In this document: piece after piece, positions 51,729 through 59,881 of the stretch | How the letters are laid out: each line of letters begins with the position of its first letter | Numbering within the stretch: position 1 is the first letter of the stretch | From: Candidatus Ozemobacteraceae bacterium | GTDB taxonomy: Bacteria; Muiribacteriota; Ozemobacteria; Ozemobacterales; Ozemobacteraceae | Assembly (NCBI GenBank): GCA_035373905.1 | Contig: DAOSOK010000027.1 | Location: forward strand, 10,998-74,997 | Length of the DNA stretch: 64,000 nt | Reading direction: 5' to 3' | Notes under the pieces: generated by a model | What the model was told of the DNA's origin: nothing | The model's database searches: none | What the model saw: the letters and a program-made list of their open reading frames with translations, nothing else | Made by a program: the position numbers and the translations under genes

Positions 51729-51915
51729 CCCTGTCCCGCTCATCGGATTTTGGGTGCCGGAATTTTGTGCAGGAACGCCGGATATCCGGCAGTTTTCTCT
51801 CGCCCGGTTCCCTTTCCGCTCCGATGGGCTTTTTCCGGCATCACCACCCTGGCATTGCTCTTGCTCTTTCAAACGGCGTTCGTGATTCTGACGCACCGGA
51901 TGAAAGGGAAGATCC

Positions 51916-53253
51916 ATGAACAGGTTTGGCGGCTGGGTGGCGATCGCGGTCCTGACGACTGTCCTCCTTTTCCCGGGACGAGCCTGGGCGGGAACGCTCC
52001 GGCTGATGAGCGCCAACCAGCTTCCCAGGAAGGTGCTGGTGGTCAATCACACCGATACCACCGCGTTTGTGAAGGAGCTCTTCGGGGTCATCCGTGCCAT
52101 TCACGAAGAAGACGGCCTGACGGGCAACGACGCGTTTCAACTTCATATCGTCGACAGCGCCCACTCCCTCCCGACTCCCGAAGCAAGGGCGAGGTTCTTC
52201 GGAGCCCCAACAGGCGTCGTCGAGGAACTCGTCGACGTCAATCCCGATATGAAGACGAACGACATCTGGATGCAGGATTTCGGCGAACTCTGTACCTGGT
52301 CTGACGGCGAGAAAACCGTGCCGGCGGTCTTCGATTCCGCCCGCGATGCCGGGTTGAAGGATTTCCCCGAATGGATTTCGAAGAACTGGAGCATGAAGCT
52401 GTGCGTCAATCCCAGCTCCACCGCCGGTTTCGGCGACGGCGATTCCGGGGGCAACATCGAGGTCACTCCCGACAACATTCTCTACCACGGCGACAGCATG
52501 ACACCCGAATGCCGGGAGTTTTTCCTGAAGAACGGATATGACGGCCGCAAGATCATGCTCGCCACGAAATGGCTTGCGGTCGGGCATATCGATGAATATT
52601 TATCAATCGTTCCGACCCGGTATTCTCCGTGCGGCTACGCGATCGTCCGGGCCGACCCCTGCGGTGCCCTCGAACTTATCGAGAAAGCCTCGCAGACCGA
52701 TTTCGCACCTCTTCCCGAGCCCTACGCATCCTTTCTTCCGAAGCTTCAGGGCGCTCTTCTTGCCCCGGGCGCCTGGAATGGAACCGCCGAAGCGAAGTTC
52801 ATCGAGCTCAACCGGAAGATCAACGAGATCATCGATGAAAACACCGGCAGGCTCATCGCGGAAATCCGCCGCATCACCGGAGATGCGCATCGGGAGATTC
52901 CCGTCGTCTCCTGGCCGGTGCTCTTCAAGGGCAACGAGGCCGCGGCCCACGGCAACTGCATCGCCTATACCCCGGGAGTGGTGAATCATCTCATTCTTCG
53001 CGATCACCTGCTCGTTTCAGATCCCCTGTTTCCCCCTTTCCGGAAGGTCATCGTTGGCAGCTCCAAGAGCCTCGGCTGCAGAGTCCACTTCCTGAACGCC
53101 GCGGCCTATCACGACCGCAAGGGCGACATCCATTGCGCGACAAACGTGCTGCGCGACCCCGCCCGTGCCTTCATCACCACGCCCGCGCAGGCATCGATAT
53201 CCGCTCTTCGAGCCAGTTTCGATCGTCTCCATCGCGACCCTTCCACTCTCTGA
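51916..53253 (+). CDS. Exported protein-arginine deiminase (PAD-C domain) homologue
   Basis: Calcium-dependent PADs convert peptidyl-arginine to citrulline. This 445-aa protein has a signal peptide (first 25 residues) and a whole PAD catalytic domain with the four active-site positions conserved: Asp121 in NDIWMQDFGE, His224 and Asp226 in AVGHIDEYLSIVP, and nucleophile Cys407 in GDIHCATNVLR. The signature GGNIEVTP and FGDGDSGG-like loop also match vertebrate PADs. The PAD N and middle domains are absent. GGGA before the ATG is a modest ribosome site. It is unlike agmatine deiminases and peptidyl deiminases of the Porphyromonas PPAD type in these motifs. Substrate proteins are unknown. Confidence 0.85.
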   Translation: MNRFGGWVAIAVLTTVLLFPGRAWAGTLRLMSANQLPRKVLVVNHTDTTAFVKELFGVIRAIHEEDGLTGNDAFQLHIVDSAHSLPTPEARARFFGAPTGVVEELVDVNPDMKTNDIWMQDFGELCTWSDGEKTVPAVFDSARDAGLKDFPEWISKNWSMKLCVNPSSTAGFGDGDSGGNIEVTPDNILYHGDSMTPECREFFLKNGYDGRKIMLATKWLAVGHIDEYLSIVPTRYSPCGYAIVRADPCGALELIEKASQTDFAPLPEPYASFLPKLQGALLAPGAWNGTAEAKFIELNRKINEIIDENTGRLIAEIRRITGDAHREIPVVSWPVLFKGNEAAAHGNCIAYTPGVVNHLILRDHLLVSDPLFPPFRKVIVGSSKSLGCRVHFLNAAAYHDRKGDIHCATNVLRDPARAFITTPAQASISALRASFDRLHRDPSTL

Positions 53254-53642
53254 TCGGCCGGCACCGCCGCGGGCGGTTTCCCTTTTCCGCGTTCAGCAAG
53301 AACGGCTGTGAATCACAGAAGGCACGATGAACACAGAGATACAAAGACCTTTTCACCGCCAAGTCGCAGAGGCGCAGAGATTGAAACAAGATGAAAACGA
53401 TGTACGAAAATATTTTCCTCGGCGGATCAGCGTCTCCGCGGTGAATCGTTCGAATTTCGATATACCAGGTTCCACAAAGAATTATATTTTTCCTGTGAAA
53501 TCTCCATGTGCTTTTTGCCCTTCGTGATCAAGCTGTTGTGAAAACTGATGCGATTGCCCTGCGTGCCAAGATTCGTGAGGACATCCGAAGCGGATGTATG
53601 GTATTCGTGGAGAGTGATCGAAATTCAGCGAAGGGAAGAGCT
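53254..53642. other. 389-bp intergenic region with an inverted-repeat unit
   Basis: Between the deiminase gene and the P-loop gene. Contains the imperfect inverted repeat at 53351-53446 and AT-rich sequence around 53470-53500 that probably contains the promoter of the next gene. The upstream part of the long plus-strand frame (53508-53642) lacks a ribosome site and is not counted as coding. Confidence 0.55.
53351..53446. repeat. Imperfect inverted-repeat unit of a common intergenic type
   Basis: Left arm TTTCACCGCCAAGTCGCAGA-GGCGCAGAG (53351-53379) matches the complement of the right arm ending TCTCCGCGGTGAAT (53417-53446) at about two thirds of positions, around an AT-rich centre. It resembles the CACCGCCAAG/CGCAGAG intergenic repeats found in many bacterial genomes. 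Confidence 0.5.
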
Positions 53643-54812
53643 ATGACCATTCATCAGGGAACTCGCGACATCCTCGGCAAGATCGCCCAGAAATACCACC
53701 TGGCCGGCCTGGCCGAGGTCATCAGGGACGACGCCTCGATCGTGTGGGGCAAAGACGTCACCATCTGCGTAACCAACATCCTGAAGGCCGTCGAGGCACA
53801 CGGCGACACGAAAGCGCTCCTTCGCGACGCGAAGAACATGTACAACAGCCCGATCTTCGGCGTGAACGTCAAGGCGGGCGAATACCTGATCAAGGCCGAG
53901 CCCGATCCCATCCGCGCGATCGACGAGATGGCCCGCTACGACTTCTGCTTCAAGCTGAGCCCGTATCACGTCATCAACACGTATCTCACCATCCTCACGG
54001 CGCAGATCACCGGCCAAGACCCGGCCGCGCTCGTCAGAAAGGGCGAGCAGCACCTCGAAGCTTTCATCGCGCATTCCCTGAAAGAGAACCCGACCTGGAA
54101 GAAGGAAACCCTCACGTCCGCCCATCCGCTCCTGATCATCCCCATCGGCGCCGCCGGGTGCGGCAAATCGACCTTCTACCGGGAGTTGGGCAACGTGGTG
54201 AACGCCTCGTGCGACAACATCCGCTACCTGCTGTTCAAGGAGTTCGGCCCGTGTTTCGCCCCTTGGGAAAGCACGCTGGCGTGGTGGGTGGTCAACCGCC
54301 TGACGGACATCTACCTCGGCCGCGGCTACAGCGTATTCTATAACGGGGTCAATACAGACTTCGAATACCGTTCCCCCATCACCATGGAAAACCCGCACCC
54401 TCTCTTCGCCGGCATCCCCTACACATGCAGGCTTGTCTACTTCGAGCCGCCGGTCAGCCTGAACGAAAAAGAGCTGGCGGAACTCAAAGGAATCAACCTC
54501 TGGGCCACCCCACTCGACAAGGTCGATCGCAAAGGCCTCAGCAAGAACGTGAACGACATCCTCGACCTGATCACACGCAACTTCGAGCGGACCATGGAGC
54601 GGACCAGCGCCATTCGCGAGGGAAAGGCGGAGCAGGACCCCTTCGACATCCTGTATCCAGTTCCGCCCGCCATCGTAAAGCTGTTCGTAGAGCAGTCGTT
54701 CGCACGGCCATCCGGCTCCCGCGTCGTCACCGTACCGCGCCGGGAGATTCCCGATGCGGCCGCCCGCGCAACCTTCTATCGCGAGTATGCCGGGAAAGTC
54801 ATGTCGGCCTGA
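53643..54812 (+). CDS. P-loop nucleotide kinase-like protein with unknown N-terminal domain
   Basis: 389 aa. An N-terminal domain of about 150 residues (helical, unrecognised) is followed by a P-loop domain with Walker A GAAGCGKST (169-177), NASCDNIRYLLF and a lid-like arginine region in the second half (FERTMERTSAIREGK). The pattern after Walker A (DNIR..., then YNGVNTD) resembles polynucleotide-kinase/zeta-toxin-like AAA_33 proteins. ATG 53643 has AGGGAAGAG just upstream; the longer frame extends into the intergenic repeat. Substrate unknown. Confidence 0.72.
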   Translation: MTIHQGTRDILGKIAQKYHLAGLAEVIRDDASIVWGKDVTICVTNILKAVEAHGDTKALLRDAKNMYNSPIFGVNVKAGEYLIKAEPDPIRAIDEMARYDFCFKLSPYHVINTYLTILTAQITGQDPAALVRKGEQHLEAFIAHSLKENPTWKKETLTSAHPLLIIPIGAAGCGKSTFYRELGNVVNASCDNIRYLLFKEFGPCFAPWESTLAWWVVNRLTDIYLGRGYSVFYNGVNTDFEYRSPITMENPHPLFAGIPYTCRLVYFEPPVSLNEKELAELKGINLWATPLDKVDRKGLSKNVNDILDLITRNFERTMERTSAIREGKAEQDPFDILYPVPPAIVKLFVEQSFARPSGSRVVTVPRREIPDAAARATFYREYAGKVMSA

Positions 54813-54831
54813 CTTGCTCTTGGAATGGCGG

Positions 54832-54872
54832 AAACATCCCGCCCCGCCTCTCCGGCGGGCGGGATGTTTTTT
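54832..54872. terminator. Bidirectional intrinsic terminator
   Basis: AAACATCCCGCC and GGCGGGATGTTTTTT form a strong stem with an inner CCGCCTCTCCGG; T run on the plus strand and A-run counterpart on the minus strand. It ends both the P-loop gene and the convergent diguanylate cyclase gene. Confidence 0.9.
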
Positions 54873-54875
54873 GCA

Positions 54876-56672
54876 TCAGCCCGCGACGGGCTTGCCGGCG
54901 GGGCTCCATGTGGAAACGCGATTGCGGCCGGCTTCCTTCGACCAGTACATCGCCTCGTCGGATTTCTTGATCAGCGACATCTTGTCGGTGCCGTGCTCGG
55001 GGAACGAGGCGATGCCGAGGCTGACGGTGACTCGAAGAACGCTGCCTTCGAGCGAGGGGAATTCGTAGGCCTCGATTGATCTGCGGATGCGCTCCGCAAC
55101 GCCGAGAGCATTCTGAGCGTCCGTTTCCGGCAGAATCACGGCGAACTCCTCACCGCCATACCGGCACGGCACGTCGATGCTTCGGACCGCCTCACGAAGG
55201 ACCAGCGCCGAGAGAGACAGCACGCGATCGCCCATCTGGTGGCCGTAGGTGTCGTTGAACTTCTTGAAATGATCTATATCCATTAATATAAGACTGACGC
55301 ACGAGCCATACCGTTTGGCACGTTTCAGCTCGTTGTCGAGAGCCACCTGGAAATACCGGTGAACGAACAGCTTCGTCAGGCCATCGGTGATCGAAAGCTC
55401 GTAGAGCCGCGCCTTTTCTATAGTTAGCGCTATTTGCGAGGCCATCGTTCCGGCGAACGCGACATCGGCGTCGGTGAAACCCTTGTTCCGCTTGTTCACG
55501 ATGTTCATGACGCCGATCGATCGTTTCTCGACGAGAAGCGGCAGACACATGATGTTGTGAATCGGTGAACCGGATTCACCGGGATAAGGCTTGAAGTTCG
55601 GCTCGATCGGATCGTTGTCGAGCAGCATCCTCTGCTCCTCGAACACCTTTCCGGCGACGCCTTCGCCCGGGGCGAACTCGATGCGTTTCGTGACCGGCTC
55701 GACACCCTCGCCGACGGCGACATCGACGACCAGCCGCCCTGTCTCCTCGTTGAACATCAGGACGCTGCCGCGGCCCGCCTCGAGGCCTTCGATGCACTTT
55801 TTGAGAATAAGTTGCAGGATCTCCGCGGAACTGCCCGCATAGTTGATCTGCTGGCTGATCTCGTAGAGCGTGGTGACCTCGAAGATCTTCCGCTCGAGAG
55901 CCGCGCGATTCTGGGCAAGCTGGCCGGTCATCTCATTGAACGTTCCGGCCAACATCCCGATCTCGTCGCGGGAATCGATGCCCGTGACCCGGTGTGCGAG
56001 ATTCCCGGCCGCAAGCTCCTGCGTGCCCCGGATGAGTCGGTCGATCGACCTGGTCAGGTATTTCGAGAAGACAAAGCAGACAGCCAGAGTGATTAGGCCG
56101 ATCAACAGCATGACAATCAGCACGTCGTTCTTCGACTGACGGATGAACCTGCGAAGGACGTCGTTGTTCCGGCTCACGTCCAACACGGCAACGACCGTCG
56201 CCGAGGCGTTGGTGATCGGCATGAACGCGCTCATCCACATACCGAAAGCGTCGACATTGCCTGCGGAGTAGGAAGGCTTGGCTTCCTTCCAGGAATCCAC
56301 GAGTTCCTCGGGCATGTCGAAGATCGGGTAATCCGGGATGAATTCGTCACCCATCTCGGATCCGTCGACGATATGAGTGAAATATTTCCCGTTATATCTG
56401 TAGATCGCGCACCAATCGAGGCTGAAGTTCTCGTGCATCGTGCGCATGATCGACTTCATCTCGCGATAATATGGATCGTCCACGGAATGGATCGTCTCCA
56501 GCCGTTCGGGATCGACGATACGCCGGGAAACCTCGGCTACGGCCTGAAGTTCCTCGATCATCGATTTCTCGAACTGCTCGAGCGCCGTGCGGAAGACGAT
56601 ATACCCGGCAAGGGCCGCGCTGCAGGCGCCCAGGATACCGAAGATCAGCGACAGCTTCCATTTAAGCTTCAT
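54876..56672 (-). CDS. Diguanylate cyclase: membrane sensor-HAMP-GAF-GGDEF
   Basis: 598 aa, second c-di-GMP synthase of this layout. TM 7-27, an extracytoplasmic sensor (about 30-180), TM near 187-207, HAMP (SIDRLIRGTQELAAGNLAHR), GAF (about 275-425) and GGDEF. The active site is YGGEEF and an intact inhibitory RxxD (RSID) lies five residues before it, so this copy can be product-inhibited, unlike the one at 38007-40097. The strongest resemblance to that protein is in the GAF-GGDEF half. Gene and NHL-repeat neighbour are both on the minus strand, 30 nt apart. Confidence 0.92.
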   Translation of the reverse strand: MKLKWKLSLIFGILGACSAALAGYIVFRTALEQFEKSMIEELQAVAEVSRRIVDPERLETIHSVDDPYYREMKSIMRTMHENFSLDWCAIYRYNGKYFTHIVDGSEMGDEFIPDYPIFDMPEELVDSWKEAKPSYSAGNVDAFGMWMSAFMPITNASATVVAVLDVSRNNDVLRRFIRQSKNDVLIVMLLIGLITLAVCFVFSKYLTRSIDRLIRGTQELAAGNLAHRVTGIDSRDEIGMLAGTFNEMTGQLAQNRAALERKIFEVTTLYEISQQINYAGSSAEILQLILKKCIEGLEAGRGSVLMFNEETGRLVVDVAVGEGVEPVTKRIEFAPGEGVAGKVFEEQRMLLDNDPIEPNFKPYPGESGSPIHNIMCLPLLVEKRSIGVMNIVNKRNKGFTDADVAFAGTMASQIALTIEKARLYELSITDGLTKLFVHRYFQVALDNELKRAKRYGSCVSLILMDIDHFKKFNDTYGHQMGDRVLSLSALVLREAVRSIDVPCRYGGEEFAVILPETDAQNALGVAERIRRSIEAYEFPSLEGSVLRVTVSLGIASFPEHGTDKMSLIKKSDEAMYWSKEAGRNRVSTWSPAGKPVAG

Positions 56673-56702
56673 GTGCGTTCTCCATCCATGACGACACGGC
56701 TC

Positions 56703-57698
56703 TCATGGCCGAAGCCGTGTGATCGTGCCACGGTGGTTCCCGTCGAGATCGAAAACGTAGATGGAGGAATTGATAGAATCTGCAACGAACAGCTCGGCAG
56801 GCGCGGTCGCGCAGGCGATGCCGAACAGCTCATACAGACCGTTCGAGCCGGACGCGGTCGGCATCGGGATATGCCTCACGAACCGGCCGTCAGCCTCGAA
56901 CACCGAGACGCGCATGTTGCCCAGCTCGGTACAATAGATGCGGCCGTTCGCATCGCGGGCCGCGTTCTGGGGAAACATCAGCTCGCCCTGCCCCGTGCCC
57001 TTCCGGCCGATCGTACGGAGCCAGGCGCCGTTCCGGTCGAACTCGCAGAGCCGGTGATTGTAAGAGTCGACCACGAGGAAACGCCCGTCGCGATCGGTAA
57101 GAACATCGCTTGGGCAGTAGAGACGGCCGTCGGCATCGCCGTATTCCCCGATCGACATGCGCAGCGTGCCGTTCCGCTCGAAGACAAGCACCTTGTTCAC
57201 GCGCAGGTCGGTGACGGCGACGCCGCCATCGGCCAGGGGAAGAACCTGCCGCGGATAGATCAGCGGCCCCTTCTCGGAACGCCATGTCAGAGCGCTGGTG
57301 GTCCCGCCGTCGGGACCCATGAAAATGATCTCGGCAACGGCATTCGCCCGCTTTTCCTTGAAATCGAACGTCGCCTTTTCGAGACGGTTGTCGGTAATGA
57401 CCAGCTCGCCCTGCGTTCCAGGGTTCATCCCCCAGACCGCCTGCTCGGAAGAATACGGAATTTCCCGGACAAGCCGGAATTCACGATCGACGACTAGAAT
57501 TCGGAAGTTTCTCGAGTCGGAGATGAACAAACGGCTCCCGTCTGGAGACACGGCAATCAGGTTCGGCCGGTTCAGCTCGAGGTTGGTCGCGCCGCAGCCG
57601 CAGATCAGGCTGGACACGAGGAAGATCACCGCGAACCCGACGTTCCGGAAGATTCGTTCCCCGTATGTATTCTTCACATGTCGTGAGTTGTCGCTCAT
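56703..57698 (-). CDS. NHL-repeat lipoprotein
   Basis: About 331 aa. N-terminal signal with LICGCG, a probable lipobox (Cys near 34). The rest is NHL/beta-propeller repeats: LIAVSPDGSRLFISDSRNFR, LPLADGGVAVTDLRVNKVLV, PSDVLTDRDGRFLVVDSYNH, PQNAARDANGRIYCTELGN, GIACATAPAELFVADSINSS. Such propellers are usually binding platforms or carry lyase activity; no catalytic signature is evident. Start ATG 57698 is preferred because it gives a usable signal peptide; an earlier ATG at 57746 is possible. Probably cotranscribed with the downstream diguanylate cyclase. Confidence 0.83.
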   Translation of the reverse strand: MSDNSRHVKNTYGERIFRNVGFAVIFLVSSLICGCGATNLELNRPNLIAVSPDGSRLFISDSRNFRILVVDREFRLVREIPYSSEQAVWGMNPGTQGELVITDNRLEKATFDFKEKRANAVAEIIFMGPDGGTTSALTWRSEKGPLIYPRQVLPLADGGVAVTDLRVNKVLVFERNGTLRMSIGEYGDADGRLYCPSDVLTDRDGRFLVVDSYNHRLCEFDRNGAWLRTIGRKGTGQGELMFPQNAARDANGRIYCTELGNMRVSVFEADGRFVRHIPMPTASGSNGLYELFGIACATAPAELFVADSINSSIYVFDLDGNHRGTITRLRP

Positions 57699-57823
57699 GT
57701 CTCGAAGTGTACACGCTCCTCGTCTCCCTGCCAAGATTTTCCTCATGTTGGATGTGAGCGTATGGCACAGGAGTTTGATATAGTAGACGTCAGAGTTCTT
57801 TATGAGGATATAAGGAGGATCGC

Positions 57824-58573
57824 ATGTATACGGTCGTGTTGCTTCGGCACGGAGAGAGCACCTGGAACAAGGAAAACCGGTTCACGGGCTGGACGGATGT
57901 CGATCTGTCCGAGAAGGGCATCGAAGAGGCCCACAAGGCCGGGCGCATCCTGAAGGAAAAGGGATTCACGTTCGATCTCGCCTACACGTCGGTGCTCAAG
58001 CGCGCCATCCGCACGCTCTGGATAACGCTCGACGAGATGGACCTGATGTGGATTCCCGTGCATCGCAGCTGGCGGCTGAACGAGCGGCATTACGGCGCTC
58101 TGCAGGGGCTGAACAAGTCGGAAACGGCCGCGAAATACGGGGACAAGCAGGTGCTCATCTGGCGGCGCAGTTACGACACGATGCCGCCGGCGCTCGAGCC
58201 GACCGACGAGCGGTTCCCCGGCCACGACCCGCGGTATCGCGGCCTGGCGAAGGCGGATCTGCCGCTCACCGAGAGCCTGAAGGAGACCGTCGCCCGGTTT
58301 CTGCCCTACTGGAACGAAACAATAGCGCCAGTTATTATATCAGGTCAGAAGGTGCTGATAGCCGCCCACGGAAACAGCCTGCGCGCGCTGGTCAAGCACC
58401 TCGACAACGTATCCGAAGCCGAGATCACCGAGCTGAACATCCCGACCGGCATGCCACTCGTCTACGAGCTCGACGCCCAGCTCAAACCCATCAGACACTA
58501 TTATATAGGCGACCCCGCCGAGGTCGCCAAAGCCATGGAAGCCGTCGCCAACCAGGGCAAAGCGAAAAAATAA
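57824..58573 (+). CDS. gpmA: 2,3-bisphosphoglycerate-dependent phosphoglycerate mutase
   Basis: Glycolytic interconversion of 3- and 2-phosphoglycerate. 249 aa, full length. Catalytic histidine in LLRHGESTWN (His9-type), ENRFTGWTDVDLSEKG, second histidine in LIAAHGNSLRALVKHLD, and RHYGALQGLNKSETA and YDTMPPALE are all typical of GpmA. AAGGAGG lies seven bases before the ATG. The codon patches at 58316-58347 and 58497-58508 use ATA/TAT codons that are otherwise rare here. Confidence 0.95.
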   Translation: MYTVVLLRHGESTWNKENRFTGWTDVDLSEKGIEEAHKAGRILKEKGFTFDLAYTSVLKRAIRTLWITLDEMDLMWIPVHRSWRLNERHYGALQGLNKSETAAKYGDKQVLIWRRSYDTMPPALEPTDERFPGHDPRYRGLAKADLPLTESLKETVARFLPYWNETIAPVIISGQKVLIAAHGNSLRALVKHLDNVSEAEITELNIPTGMPLVYELDAQLKPIRHYYIGDPAEVAKAMEAVANQGKAKK

Positions 58574-58590
58574 CCTCTTCTGCATCTGTA

Positions 58591-58612
58591 GGGGCGGGTC
58601 TGAGACCCGCCC
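58591..58612. terminator. Hairpin between gpmA and the isomerase-like gene
   Basis: GGGGCGGGTCT and AGACCCGCCCC with loop G; no T run on either side. The core is almost identical to the hairpin at 28555-28589, so it may be a dispersed element more than a terminator. Confidence 0.5.
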
Positions 58613-58630
58613 CCGCGTGACACGTCGGGT

Positions 58631-59860
58631 TCAACTTCCGATATCGATGCCGAAGGGTTCGAGGGCGTCGCTCCAGATATCTTTCCAGGCGCCGCGGGCG
58701 AGGATGTGGTGGTTGCCGAGCGGCACGCGGCCAAGGGTGTCGGCGACGCCGGGAAGCCGGATCCGAACCTGGGTCCGGCACAGGTCCTCCCGGAACTCGT
58801 GCGGGACGACTTCCCCCTCGGCGATGAACACTTTTCCCAGGTCGGGGCCGCCGAGCCGCATCACGGTCATAGTGCCGGGCCGGTAGGTCCCCGAAATGCC
58901 CACACCGATTCCCGACTCGAAGTGCGACCGCCATTTGATATTATCAACTATCGATGATGCAACTGTGCAGTGCGCGAACACTACGTCGTCCCCGAGGAAA
59001 ACCGACGGATTGGCCATGAACGAGGCCTCGCCGCTCAGAATCCGGTGAACATGCATGGTGAGGAGCGCCGGCACGTCGCCCTCGCAGCCGGCCGTCACGC
59101 CTTCGTCGTTCAGCCTCGAGAGCGCGAGACAGCCCGTCGTTCCGAGTTTCTGCAGCAGATCGAAGCACCGCAGCGTCACGGCGGTCAGGCCATGGGATGC
59201 AACCACCCGCCGCATCGCGACGTACAGCCGCGCCGCGGCTTCCCGGTCATTCTCCGTGGGTTCGGCGATACTGCGCGGCTCCTGGAACTCGCGGAGCGCC
59301 TTCGCGACCTCGTCGGCCGGCACCGCCGCGTATGCGTCGTAGACCTCCTCGATGGGAATCTCCCGGATCCTGAGACCGAACCGTTTCTGCAGGGCGTCAT
59401 ACGAGACGCCACTCGCGATAAGCCAGTCGGAGGGTTTTCCGATGACGCCGATGACCGAACTGCGGAGCTTTACGGCAAGCGCGAGGCACATGCCGCGCCG
59501 TCCTATCTTCTGCGCCAGCATCGCCGGGTCGCCGTGCAGGAGCCTCGCCCCCTTCGACCCCTGGGCGTTGAGCCAGGCGAGCATCTCGAGGCCGGCCGGC
59601 AGGGAGTTCGAATGCGGAAGTGTCAGAAGCGTGATCGGCCGGCCGTCCGCCGCGAGTTTCGGATACAGCGCGCAAAACTCGTGTTCCGTGCCGCCAGTCA
59701 GGATGCAGACGAGGGGAATGTCGACGGTGTCGATCCGCTCGGGAACGATCTCCTCGATGGAAATGCGGTTTCCGAGGTTCGTCAGTAGCGTCGAAACGTG
59801 TTCGCGGATGCGCTTTTTGTCGTGAATCGATGAGGCCAGAGTGATGATGCCGAACTTCAT
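58631..59860 (-). CDS. L-fucose/arabinose isomerase-superfamily protein
   Basis: 409-aa protein with the fold and C-terminal domain of L-fucose isomerase-like sugar isomerases. The C-terminal region (LLTMHVHRILSGEASFMANP, HCTVASSIVDNIKWRSHFES, GTMTVMRLGGPDLGKVFIAEGEVV) is the clearest part. The substrate is not known; many family members of this size are annotated only as fucose-isomerase-like. AAGGAG lies nine bases before the ATG and the gene begins 21 nt after the nucleotidyltransferase-phosphorylase gene, so the two form an operon. Confidence 0.8.
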   Translation of the reverse strand: MKFGIITLASSIHDKKRIREHVSTLLTNLGNRISIEEIVPERIDTVDIPLVCILTGGTEHEFCALYPKLAADGRPITLLTLPHSNSLPAGLEMLAWLNAQGSKGARLLHGDPAMLAQKIGRRGMCLALAVKLRSSVIGVIGKPSDWLIASGVSYDALQKRFGLRIREIPIEEVYDAYAAVPADEVAKALREFQEPRSIAEPTENDREAAARLYVAMRRVVASHGLTAVTLRCFDLLQKLGTTGCLALSRLNDEGVTAGCEGDVPALLTMHVHRILSGEASFMANPSVFLGDDVVFAHCTVASSIVDNIKWRSHFESGIGVGISGTYRPGTMTVMRLGGPDLGKVFIAEGEVVPHEFREDLCRTQVRIRLPGVADTLGRVPLGNHHILARGAWKDIWSDALEPFGIDIGS

Positions 59861-59881
59861 GTCGCAGGCTCCTTCGGTTGA

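Noticed and set aside
53508..53642. 45-residue N-terminal extension of the P-loop protein
   Set aside because: The frame is open but starts near an intergenic repeat without a ribosome site; ATG 53643 has a good one.
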